29,378 bases of DNA. Origin: JAXDBV01 sp034678415. GTDB lineage: Bacteria > Bacteroidota > Bacteroidia > Bacteroidales > VadinHA17. A program made the position numbers and the translations under genes. The stretch is from positions 1 through 29,378 of the forward strand of contig JAXDBV010000266.1 in the NCBI GenBank assembly GCA_034678415.1, read 5' to 3'. This document shows positions 1 through 7,306 of the stretch, in pieces (the first letter of the stretch is position 1; each line of letters starts with the position of its first letter). Under the pieces are notes generated by a model. That model was not told the origin of the DNA, did not search any database, and was given only the letters and a program-made list of their open reading frames with translations.

Positions 1-258
1 TATCTCGCCAGGAAAGAGGGCTTTAATACCCCCGAAGCGCTGTCAAACACATTATCCATTGCAGGCAAATCAATCACCATCAATGTGCTGGCTGTAACCT
101 GCGGGTTTCTTGTGCTGCTCCTGTCCAGGCTTTCGCCCCTTGCACGATTCGGGTTACTGGTGGGAATGACCATGGTCACTTCAGGATTGGGCGCAACAAC
201 CCTGCTGCCGTCCCTGCTCATGCTTACCCGAAAAGATAAAAAGAATAACCATAAATAA
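1..258 (+). CDS. RND/MMPL-family transporter, C-terminal fragment
   Basis: The frame is open from the first base and ends at TAA 256-258, giving the last 85 residues of a protein whose start lies outside the window. A basic amphipathic stretch (YLARKEGFNTPEAL) is followed by two hydrophobic helices, roughly residues 27-48 and 52-78, and a short basic cytoplasmic tail. This arrangement is typical of the last two membrane helices of MMPL/RND exporters such as HpnN-like lipid pumps. The next gene, a LolA-fold protein, starts 7 bases later, and a DUF1302-like barrel follows. In other bacteria this neighbourhood accompanies RND pumps thought to move lipids or hydrophobic compounds across the periplasm. 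The family call rests on the tail and the context only; another polytopic exporter cannot be excluded. Confidence 0.7.
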   Translation, partial: YLARKEGFNTPEALSNTLSIAGKSITINVLAVTCGFLVLLLSRLSPLARFGLLVGMTMVTSGLGATTLLPSLLMLTRKDKKNNHK

Positions 259-265
259 ACATACT

Positions 266-1009
266 ATGAATTCAACTGTGATAAGACGATCGGCATCATA
301 CCTCATGCTTGTTGCATTGGCCGGGTTACCGGTATCAGGACAGGATGCTGCAACCATTTTAAAGAAGCTTGACGAGGCGACCTTCGCTCCGAAAGATCAG
401 GTAGCCACTGTCAGTATCAGGCTTATTGAAAAGAACGGGACCGAGTCGGTACGTAAGGCAGAGATGAAAGGCAAGGGCACTAATATGCGTTTTACCCGCT
501 TCACTGAACCGGCATCACAGAAAGGTATTGCTTTTCTTTCACTGCCAAATGATGTAATGTATATCTATCTGCCCGCTTTCGGTAATGAACGGCGTATTGC
601 ATCCCATGTCAGGAATCAATCATTCGCCGGCACCGACTTCACTTATGAAGACATGGAGGCCGTTGCCTATTCGGATAAGTTCGATCCGAAATTGCTGGAA
701 AACAAACCGGAACATTATGTTCTTGAACTAACCCCCAAACAGGGTACCAACAGTGATTACTCAAAGCTTATAATCACTATCAGAAAGGATAACTACTGTG
801 CCGAGAAGGTTGAATTCTATAACCGGGGCGGACTGAACTGCAAAGTGTTACAGAACAAGGCTGAAATGATAAACGGTTATTGGACAAATACCACCATGGA
901 GATGCGTAATCTCCAGAAGGGTCATAAAACAATTATGAGTATGGACAAAATATCATTTGACAATAACCTGTCGGATGATGAGTTTACTGTCCGCAAGATG
1001 AAACAGTAA
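266..1009 (+). CDS. LolA-fold outer membrane lipoprotein-sorting protein
   Basis: This 247-residue secreted protein has an N-terminal signal peptide ending near residue 25 (LVALAGLPVSGQ). The rest looks like a LolA-like single domain: an early helix (AATILKKLDEATFAP), alternating beta strands, and the region GTDFTYEDME, which is characteristic of the 'outer membrane lipoprotein-sorting protein' family often found beside RND/MMPL pumps. The known fold is a hydrophobic half-barrel that carries acyl chains through the periplasm. The gene starts 7 bases after the pump stop codon and lies 12 bases before the barrel gene, so co-transcription is very likely. I infer it is a dedicated periplasmic shuttle for the pump substrate rather than the housekeeping LolA, because neither LolB nor LolCDE is adjacent. 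Confidence 0.82.
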   Translation: MNSTVIRRSASYLMLVALAGLPVSGQDAATILKKLDEATFAPKDQVATVSIRLIEKNGTESVRKAEMKGKGTNMRFTRFTEPASQKGIAFLSLPNDVMYIYLPAFGNERRIASHVRNQSFAGTDFTYEDMEAVAYSDKFDPKLLENKPEHYVLELTPKQGTNSDYSKLIITIRKDNYCAEKVEFYNRGGLNCKVLQNKAEMINGYWTNTTMEMRNLQKGHKTIMSMDKISFDNNLSDDEFTVRKMKQ

Positions 1010-1021
1010 AAATACGATAAA

Positions 1022-2389
1022 ATGAAAACGATTCGGGCAAGACTGTCGTCATGGGCTGTGGCAGTTTTCCTTGTTACCACTTTCGTGGCGGAAGCAGGGT
1101 GGGCACAGCCACTGGATGTTACCGGCACCCTGCTGAGCGACCAGCGGTTCAGAACCGGCAACGGATATCCCTGGTCATGGAGTGAAAACCGGATCAGCCT
1201 GTGGATGAATAAATCTTTCCAGGAAAAAGCCAGGTTCAACAGTGAGATATGGGTACGCAGCTTCGGTTTTCCATTCATCACAAAAACAGAGCAGTTGTTC
1301 AACACGGATCAAACATCTCCGTATGACCTGAACATTCGCCAGGCATACATTGACCTGTACGGATTCATATTTAAGAATATGGACGTTCGACTGGGCAGGC
1401 AGGTCATACCCTGGGGACGTGGCGATAAGCTGAACCCCACGCGTAACCTCAATCCTCTCGATCTGGAGGATATCTGGGATTTCGGCCGGTATGACGGCGT
1501 TGAAGCGCTGAAAGTGACTTATTACCTGGGTACGTTCAATATCGAAGGGATTTACGTGCCCTTTTACAGGCCGGCAACACTGCCTAAAGGAGATTTCTCC
1601 AACATGTTCACGGGAGGGATGAGCCTGCCGGCCGGGCTGTCACTGGCTTCACTCAGCGACACGGTTATCATGCCTGAGTTGAAAATAGGTGAGTCGGCTT
1701 CAACGGGTATCCGCCTTAACGGCTTTGCCGGCGGTTTTGATTTTTCCCTGAGCTATGTCTACGGTCGTGAAAGCCTGCCATTACCCTATTACAATACCAT
1801 CACACCGGCCGACATGTCTGGAAACGTGAAAGTAAAAACGGAACTCGCATTCCCCCGCTCGCATATTATCGGGGCCGATATGGCAGGAGCGGTGGGAAGC
1901 GTGGGAATATGGAGCGAGATGGCGCTGTTCATTCCCAAAGAGGAGATCATCATGACTACCGACCTGAGCGCCATGGGATGGCCGCTGATAGATTCTGTCG
2001 TTCTTGAAAAAAAACCGTATTTCAAATACCATGTCGGCACACATTATACCGTAAGGAATGGTTCATATATCAATTTACAGTTCCTGCACGGCTTCTTCCA
2101 TGAGAGGGGTTCCGGAAACCTCAATGATTACCTGTTGATGAACCTTGAAAAGAAGTTCCTTCACGATAAGCTGAAAGTTACACCCCTGGCGGGAGCCTTC
2201 ATCATCGGAAGCTGGAAGGACTTGAAGAACGATCATGCCCTGATATATACGCCCATGGTCACCTATATGCCTAATGAAAACACAGAACTCACAGCAGGTA
2301 TACGGGTGCTTGCAGGTAAGGGTGATTCCCCTTTTGCCAGCATCAGGAAAAGGGATGAATGTTTTCTAAAGCTGGTATACAGCTTCTGA
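1022..2389 (+). CDS. DUF1302-like outer-membrane beta-barrel protein
   Basis: This 455-residue protein has a signal peptide (residues 1 to about 28, cleavage near AGWAQP), many alternating amphipathic strands, and a terminal aromatic (LVYSF) as expected for BAM-inserted barrels. The segment VRLGRQVIPWGRGDKLNPTR near residues 120-140 resembles the DUF1302/alginate-export-like porin signature, in which a ligand-proximal loop carries the conserved WG. It is the third gene of the pump/LolA-fold/barrel series and is closed by a terminator at 2386-2445. It probably forms the outer-membrane end of the system, releasing or receiving the substrate handled by the LolA-fold protein. The barrel assignment is strong; the precise family and substrate are inferred. 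Confidence 0.75.
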   Translation: MKTIRARLSSWAVAVFLVTTFVAEAGWAQPLDVTGTLLSDQRFRTGNGYPWSWSENRISLWMNKSFQEKARFNSEIWVRSFGFPFITKTEQLFNTDQTSPYDLNIRQAYIDLYGFIFKNMDVRLGRQVIPWGRGDKLNPTRNLNPLDLEDIWDFGRYDGVEALKVTYYLGTFNIEGIYVPFYRPATLPKGDFSNMFTGGMSLPAGLSLASLSDTVIMPELKIGESASTGIRLNGFAGGFDFSLSYVYGRESLPLPYYNTITPADMSGNVKVKTELAFPRSHIIGADMAGAVGSVGIWSEMALFIPKEEIIMTTDLSAMGWPLIDSVVLEKKPYFKYHVGTHYTVRNGSYINLQFLHGFFHERGSGNLNDYLLMNLEKKFLHDKLKVTPLAGAFIIGSWKDLKNDHALIYTPMVTYMPNENTELTAGIRVLAGKGDSPFASIRKRDECFLKLVYSF

Positions 2390-2445
2390 CGCAGGGATAT
2401 TGCGACGGGCACCCGGTGCACATCCCGCTCCTGTCAGACTTTTTT
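2386..2445 (+). terminator. Rho-independent terminator after the envelope triad
   Basis: The arms CTGAC (2386-2390) and GGGAT (2394-2398) pair with ATCCC (2422-2426) and GTCAG (2433-2437). An inner hairpin GCACC/GGTGC sits at 2409-2419. A run of six T follows at 2440-2445. The structure begins over the stop codon of the barrel gene and its distal arm overlaps the stop of the convergent minus-strand gene. Confidence 0.7.
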
Positions 2446-3021
2446 CAGGGCTTTCCTGTATTTCTTCTTCGACTTTTTTGCTTCCCTGAGATGGACATAT
2501 GCCGTGTCGGCTTCATCACGGATAATCCTGTATTCTGCTTTCAGATGATCCACCGTCTCCGGCATTTTCCCTGCTTTACGTGCCGTCTTATAGCTTTTTC
2601 TGGCTGACAGCTCCTGGTCTACCAGCGTGTGATAGGCCTTCTTTAACAGTTTAACCTTCCTTGAAGCCATCCTGAACGACATTTTCAGGGCCTTTTTCTT
2701 TTCATTCCTGTCCTTCTTTCTGCCTTCTTTCGTAGCAGCCTCCTTATCACCGGTGGCAGGTGTAAGAGGGATAATCTTTTTTCTCATTTTCCCCCTCTTC
2801 GTTTTCGGTTTATTCCTTGATCCGCTGGGTCTGCCCCGCCGCCTCATGGTTTTTACCGTCCCGCCATCCGTCATGACAGTACCGGAGGCCGGTGTCACGC
2901 TCCCGTCATCGGGCAGGGAGCCTGTATTGCTGAACGACTGACCGGATGCTTCCATTCCTGGTGACTGAACCTGCCCTGAACTACCGTCCCCGCGCCGTCT
3001 TCTGAATATTCCTGGTTTCAT
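2434..3021 (-). CDS. Lysine/arginine-rich protein with AT-hook-like motif
   Basis: This 195-residue, strongly basic protein matches no enzyme family I recognise. The N-terminus (residues 1-55) is polar and low in complexity, rich in G, S, T and P. Residues 58-82 are a basic cluster containing RRRGRPSGSR, whose GRP core in an Arg/Lys setting matches the minor-groove-binding AT-hook. Residues 100 to the end form a highly charged, probably helical or coiled-coil region ending in KKSKKKYRKALKKV. The ATG at 3021 is preferred over an upstream ATG at 3057, which would add 12 hydrophobic residues (MFYLFLFIKTPI) right after an A/T-rich promoter-like stretch. The gene stands alone on the minus strand, divergent from the GNAT gene. 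A nucleoid-associated or RNA-binding role is an inference from composition only. Confidence 0.6.
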   Translation of the reverse strand: MKPGIFRRRRGDGSSGQVQSPGMEASGQSFSNTGSLPDDGSVTPASGTVMTDGGTVKTMRRRGRPSGSRNKPKTKRGKMRKKIIPLTPATGDKEAATKEGRKKDRNEKKKALKMSFRMASRKVKLLKKAYHTLVDQELSARKSYKTARKAGKMPETVDHLKAEYRIIRDEADTAYVHLREAKKSKKKYRKALKKV

Positions 3022-3197
3022 GATGGGTGTTTTGATGAAAAGAAATAAATAGAACATTTAAATTTAAACAATTCGCCGATTGGAAAGGCTAAATTGCTTA
3101 AATTTACTTTAGGGATATCACCGGCATATTGCGTGCACGGTAATAGTAAAATACCCCTGTCATTAAGCGATCATAAAGAGGTAAATGCTTTATTGAC

Positions 3198-3695
3198 ATG
3201 AATATCCGCGAATACATTCCATCCGAACGGCAGGCTGATTTTGACCGTCTCAAAGAAGCGTATATCAGGCTGTTCAATGATCCTGCCAACCTGAAGTTTC
3301 TGTCATACACCGGTATCCCTTTTGATGATGAGAAGATTAACCATTTCTTTAAAGCACACCGGATGCAGGGCATCAGGTACTATTGTGCCAGTCCGGGCAA
3401 CAGTGATATCACTGGGATACTGATTACAAAGGAAGATATTGTCATGGGATTTGAGATCTATGCGCTGGTGGTGGATCATCACCACCGGCGGAAAGGGTTG
3501 GGCAGGCTTCTTATCACCTATGGCATCGAAGCGGCGAAGGATCTGGGGTTCAGATCGGTGGAAGCAGCTGTATTTGTGGATAATAAATCGATGCTCCTTC
3601 TCCTGATCGAACTGGATTTCATCCCGTCCCGGATGATCCATCATATGCGCTACGACGATATCGACCTGGTACAACTGAAGAAGATGATCGCGTAA
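3198..3695 (+). CDS. GNAT family N-acetyltransferase
   Basis: This 165-residue single-domain protein fits the GNAT size. The core strand and P-loop are visible: IYALVVDHHHRRKGLGRLLI near residues 92-111, with RRKGLG matching the acetyl-CoA-binding pattern (Q/R)xxGxG/A. It is followed by a helix and the strand VEAAVFVDNKSMLLLLIELDFIP, typical of motif B (asparagine, then a helix, then GF/DF). The acceptor is unknown. The N-terminal 85 residues, which contact the substrate, are not diagnostic. The gene is monocistronic, divergent from the basic protein and 135 bases ahead of the GH20 gene. An A/T-rich stretch at 3091-3113 may contain its promoter but has no exact TAnnTTTG. Confidence 0.78.
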   Translation: MNIREYIPSERQADFDRLKEAYIRLFNDPANLKFLSYTGIPFDDEKINHFFKAHRMQGIRYYCASPGNSDITGILITKEDIVMGFEIYALVVDHHHRRKGLGRLLITYGIEAAKDLGFRSVEAAVFVDNKSMLLLLIELDFIPSRMIHHMRYDDIDLVQLKKMIA

Positions 3696-3830
3696 GCGCC
3701 TCCGTTGCCCGGAATAGAGGCCGGAAAAAGAGGCCGGCAACAGGCATTCCTCCTGCCCCGGAAATCCGTCATGCCTCTGGTATAATAACCATATTTTCTG
3801 TAATTTTATATTCGATCAAACTTCTTAGCG

Positions 3831-6203
3831 ATGAAATACAACCTTTTGTTAACGAGGCTGTTATGGTATCCGTCGGTTATAACTTTCGCGTTGTTGATGT
3901 CGGGATGTACACGGGTGACTCCTGAAATCAGCATTATACCACTGCCGGTGAAATACCAGTTATCGAAGGGCAGCTTCCGCCTTTCTTCCTCAACGGTAAT
4001 TTACTATACTCCTGATGATGAGGTAGTTATGAATATCGCCGGGCAGTTTTCCTCACTCCTGTCCGCTTCCCTCGGTGCGGCTCCTGCAGTAGAGGTGTAC
4101 AACGAGAAGCGACCTCAGACAGGGAACATTCTTTTCAGGCTTTCTGCCATTCCTGCCGATCTCGGGGAAGAAGGGTACAGGCTTGACGTGGGCAGGAAGG
4201 GGATCCTTGTCGAATCGAATACTCTCCGGGGGCTGTTCAACGGCATGCAGACCCTTAGGCAACTCATACCTCTGCCAAAGGAGGCGGCGGATAGTGCAGG
4301 TGCGGCCAGGCTGTCGATACCCTGTGTGTCGGTCACTGACCGCCCGCGCTTCAGCTGGAGAGGTGTCCATCTCGATGTGTCACGACATTTTTTCCCGGTC
4401 GATTTCATTAAGAAACATATTGATTACCTGGCTTTGTACAAAATGAACTATTTCCACTGGCATCTGGTGGATGACCAGGGCTGGCGTATAGAAATAAAAA
4501 AATACCCCCGGCTGACCGGGGTGGGCGCCTGGCGCGTTGACCGGGAGAACCTTCCATGGAATGAACGGCCGCCGCAACAGCCGGGCGAAACAGCCACATA
4601 CGGAGGTTTTTACACGCAGGATGAGATAAGGGACATCGTTCAGTATGCTGCCGACAGGTTCATAACCGTTGTCCCCGAAATTGAAATGCCGGCACACGGC
4701 GCTTCCGCCCTGGCCGCCTATCCTGAATATTCATGCACGGGTATAGCACGGCCGGTGCCCCCCGGAGGCCTGTGGCCCCTCACAAACCTCTACTGCGCGG
4801 GCAACGATGCTACTTTTGAATTCATTGAAGATATACTCACTGAAGTGATGGATCTCTTTCCTTCAGAATACATCCACATTGGCGGTGATGAAGCCACCAT
4901 GACGGAGTGGGAGAAGTGTCCGAAATGCCGGACAAGGATGCGCACGGAAAAACTGAAGGATGTGAGGGAGCTACAGGGCTACTTTATCAGGAGGATAGAA
5001 GCGTTTCTTGGCAGCAAGGGCAGGAAGCTGATAGGCTGGGACGAGATACTGGAAGGAGGCCTGGCGCCGAGGGCAACAGTAATGTCATGGAGAGGGATGA
5101 GGGGAGGGATCGAGGCGGCACGCCAAGGCCACGATGTGGTGATGACGCCAACATCACACTGCTATTTCGACTATTACCAGGGCCTCCGTAAACTTGAACC
5201 GCCAGCCATCGGAGGATGGGTGCCCCTCAGTACCGTCTACGCCTTTGAGCCGGTACCCGATGAGCTCACACCCGAGGAGTCGGTCCATATCCTTGGGGCG
5301 CAGGCTAACATGTGGACCGAATATATAGCCACACCCGACCATTGCGAATATATGCTCTTCCCGCGCCTGACCGCCCTTTCCGAAGTCGTATGGACACCCG
5401 CCGAACAGAAAAACTGGAATAACTTCGCCTCCAGAGTACTCCGGCATATGAAACGGTGGGACAACATGGGGATAAACTATGCCAAAAGCGCTCTGAACGT
5501 GACGTTCAAAGCCGGTCTTGACAGTATTTCCGGGAACATTTCCGCCGTGCTGAAAACGGAGATCCCCGTACCCGAAATACGGTATACTACCGACGGTACC
5601 GAGCCCACACCTCAATCCGCACTCTATGGTGAGCCCATCCTGATCACCCGTAACATGATGATAAAAGCCAACTCATTCATGGATGGGGTGCCGGCCGGAA
5701 AGATCGATGAGCAATCGTTCACCGTTCACCTTGCCACGGGTTCCAGGATCGAAACCACCAATCCGTACTCACAGCGTTATTCAGCTGGCGGAGACTATGG
5801 CCTCACCAATGGCATACGGGGATCATTGGATCACCTCGATGGTCACTGGCAGGGATACGAGGGGGTCGATTTTGACGCCCGCCTGATGCTCGATAGCGTC
5901 AGAAATGTATCGAAAATAAGTATCGGATTCCTTAACAAAACGGATTCATGGATATTCCTTCCCCTCTCGATAGGCATAGAGATCTCGGAAGACGGTCAAC
6001 AGTTCACCGAAACAAAAATCACCCGTAGCATATCCGACCTTAACAATCCGAAAACCTTTGTGAGGGACTTCCAGGTATTGTTCGATGCCAAACCGGCACG
6101 ATACATCAGGATAAAGGCCCGGAATACCGGCACGGTGCCCGACTGGCATGCCGGAGCCGGAGGAAAAGCCTGGCTTTTCGTTGATGAGATCATTGTTGAA
6201 TAA
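3831..6203 (+). CDS. GH20 beta-N-acetylhexosaminidase, lipoprotein
   Basis: This exo-acting enzyme releases terminal GlcNAc/GalNAc from glycans by substrate-assisted catalysis. At 790 residues it is longer than a minimal GH20. A lipoprotein signal ends in LLMSGC with the lipid-modified cysteine at residue 26. A GH20b-type N-terminal domain follows, to about 165. The TIM-barrel catalytic domain (about 168-540) shows FHWHLVDDQGWR and HIGGDEAT, with the catalytic Asp-Glu pair at D353-E354, and a CxxC (EKCPKC) just after. Residues about 575-630 (YTTDGTEPTP) match a CHB_HEX_C domain. Residues about 635-790 resemble an F5/8 type C carbohydrate-binding module. No adjacent susC/susD genes are present. 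The nearest other glycosidase is the GH2 gene at 7307-9799, which carries the same type of CHB_HEX_C module. Confidence 0.93.
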   Translation: MKYNLLLTRLLWYPSVITFALLMSGCTRVTPEISIIPLPVKYQLSKGSFRLSSSTVIYYTPDDEVVMNIAGQFSSLLSASLGAAPAVEVYNEKRPQTGNILFRLSAIPADLGEEGYRLDVGRKGILVESNTLRGLFNGMQTLRQLIPLPKEAADSAGAARLSIPCVSVTDRPRFSWRGVHLDVSRHFFPVDFIKKHIDYLALYKMNYFHWHLVDDQGWRIEIKKYPRLTGVGAWRVDRENLPWNERPPQQPGETATYGGFYTQDEIRDIVQYAADRFITVVPEIEMPAHGASALAAYPEYSCTGIARPVPPGGLWPLTNLYCAGNDATFEFIEDILTEVMDLFPSEYIHIGGDEATMTEWEKCPKCRTRMRTEKLKDVRELQGYFIRRIEAFLGSKGRKLIGWDEILEGGLAPRATVMSWRGMRGGIEAARQGHDVVMTPTSHCYFDYYQGLRKLEPPAIGGWVPLSTVYAFEPVPDELTPEESVHILGAQANMWTEYIATPDHCEYMLFPRLTALSEVVWTPAEQKNWNNFASRVLRHMKRWDNMGINYAKSALNVTFKAGLDSISGNISAVLKTEIPVPEIRYTTDGTEPTPQSALYGEPILITRNMMIKANSFMDGVPAGKIDEQSFTVHLATGSRIETTNPYSQRYSAGGDYGLTNGIRGSLDHLDGHWQGYEGVDFDARLMLDSVRNVSKISIGFLNKTDSWIFLPLSIGIEISEDGQQFTETKITRSISDLNNPKTFVRDFQVLFDAKPARYIRIKARNTGTVPDWHAGAGGKAWLFVDEIIVE

Positions 6204-6273
6204 ACCATGTATCCTGTCGGCTACCATGACGGAATACGCTGTTGAACCGGGTATAGAACCGGGAAAAGGCATC

Positions 6274-6897
6274 TTAACGGCCGGGCCCGGCTGGGAACGT
6301 CATCCTCGCTGGTTCGCAGTGATGCAAAAGATACATCCTGCTGATGGCCACCATTACTATCACGAGCCCTGTTACGGCAAATTTCTGCATGTTCTGCTTG
6401 ATACCCGAACCAATGAAGAAAAGAAAGGCATACGGTAGAACGGTACCCTGCAATATGAGGTGATAAAGAAAAAACCTCCAGGTTCCGATGCTATCTCGCA
6501 TCCGGTGAAGGGTAATGATACAGAAAAGCCAGAAGGAAGAGAAGACCAAGCCGGCACCGATCATGTGTAGAGGATCAAATATATTATGCGGCATAAGCAT
6601 CAGGATATATCCGATACCGCAAACCTCAAAGATCACCCGGTTAAGACTCCTGTTGGGAAGCGATATGGCACCCTTCCATAACAGGCTGATGCGGAAACAG
6701 GTAAGACTGCAGATGATCATACCGCCGGTGAAGATCAGGAAAGAAACAAGATTGGGCTTGCCCGACGGCGTGACCGTTCCCCCAAGGTAACTGATCGCAA
6801 AACTCCAGAAATCAAACTTCTCACCATAAAACAGGATACCCAGCAGGATTGTGGTAACATTAATAACGGCAAGGTACCTCAGATACCTGTATATCAT
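6274..6897 (-). CDS. Polytopic membrane protein (DUF998-like)
   Basis: This 207-residue integral membrane protein has about six hydrophobic helices (for example LAVINVTTILLGILFY, LVSFLIFTGGMIICSL and FAVTGLVIVMVAISRMYLL) and short polar loops. Between the first helices lies DFWSFAISYLGGT, resembling the 'S-LG' element seen in DUF998/Frag1-like membrane proteins; the biochemical role is unknown. An in-frame GTG at 6951 would add 18 polar residues. The ATG at 6897 is preferred because GAGGTGAG lies about 9 bases upstream and the membrane helix begins shortly after. A consensus Bacteroidota promoter at 6968-6998 gives a leader of roughly 60 bases, so it is probably transcribed independently of the GH2 gene upstream. 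It converges on the GH20 gene with 70 bases between stops. Confidence 0.6.
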   Translation of the reverse strand: MIYRYLRYLAVINVTTILLGILFYGEKFDFWSFAISYLGGTVTPSGKPNLVSFLIFTGGMIICSLTCFRISLLWKGAISLPNRSLNRVIFEVCGIGYILMLMPHNIFDPLHMIGAGLVFSSFWLFCIITLHRMRDSIGTWRFFLYHLILQGTVLPYAFLFFIGSGIKQNMQKFAVTGLVIVMVAISRMYLLHHCEPARMTFPAGPGR

Positions 6898-6967
6898 CAG
6901 CGGACTCACCTCACCCGCCGTATCATGAAGACCGTGACTCCCCCGTTCCACATGGAATAGCTTTTAA

Positions 6968-6998
6968 CAAAAATAGCAAAAATACGGCAGGAAGGCAA
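6968..6998 (-). promoter_or_regulatory. Bacteroidota-type promoter for the membrane protein gene
   Basis: Reading the minus strand, TTG (6996-6998) is followed by a 20-base spacer and TATTTTTG (6968-6975), an exact TAnnTTTG -7 box. A second exact copy lies immediately upstream at 6977-6984. Transcription would start near 6961, about 60 bases before the ATG at 6897. Confidence 0.55.
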
Positions 6999-7064
6999 GG
7001 ACGGCACTGACGGAAAACTCCGGTTTAAGTTACCACTGAAGAATTAACGTGGAAGAAAATAAAA

Positions 7065-7178
7065 TACAGGTTAATTATATTTAATTAATATTTAATATTA
7101 TTAAATATTAATTACATTTAATTTATTTATATATTTAATTTATGAAGCATTTATTAAATATTATTTAATTATCCTGTA
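7065..7178. repeat. AT-only island bounded by 13-bp inverted repeats
   Basis: TACAGGTTAATTA at 7065-7077 is matched in inverse orientation by TAATTATCCTGTA at 7166-7178, 12 of 13 positions pairing. The 88 bases between are almost entirely A and T. The element lies in the 409-base gap between the GH2 gene and the membrane protein gene. No ORF or known insertion sequence is present. It could be a short non-autonomous element, a regulatory region or a protein-binding site. Confidence 0.5.
7082..7114. repeat. Perfect 16-bp-arm palindrome in AT island
   Basis: Bases 7082-7097 (TAATTAATATTTAATA) and 7099-7114 (TATTAAATATTAATTA) are exact reverse complements separated by one base. An uninterrupted 16-bp pairing is long even for AT-rich DNA. 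It could extrude a cruciform or bind a dimeric protein. The palindrome lies roughly 100 bases upstream of the promoter at 6968-6998 and 190 bases past the GH2 stop codon. Confidence 0.75.
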
Positions 7179-7306
7179 AAAAAGTTTAATTCGCATCTGG
7201 AAGTGAATTCATTACGAACGAATAGATATAAATGGCCCGCAATAAGGGTGCCTTCCAACGAATAGCATTTACTGACAATTTACAGGAGTTTCCAATCAAT
7301 TCCTCA

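Noticed and set aside
922..1305. Minus-strand frame of 127 residues
   Set aside because: It overlaps the ends of two confident plus-strand genes and its product lacks any domain or signal.
5154..5615. Minus-strand frame of 153 residues
   Set aside because: It lies wholly within the GH20 gene; composition (Gly/Cys-rich, no fold) is that of an antisense shadow.
7065..7178. CRISPR array or tandem-repeat cluster
   Set aside because: The island has palindromes but no regularly spaced direct repeats or cas genes.
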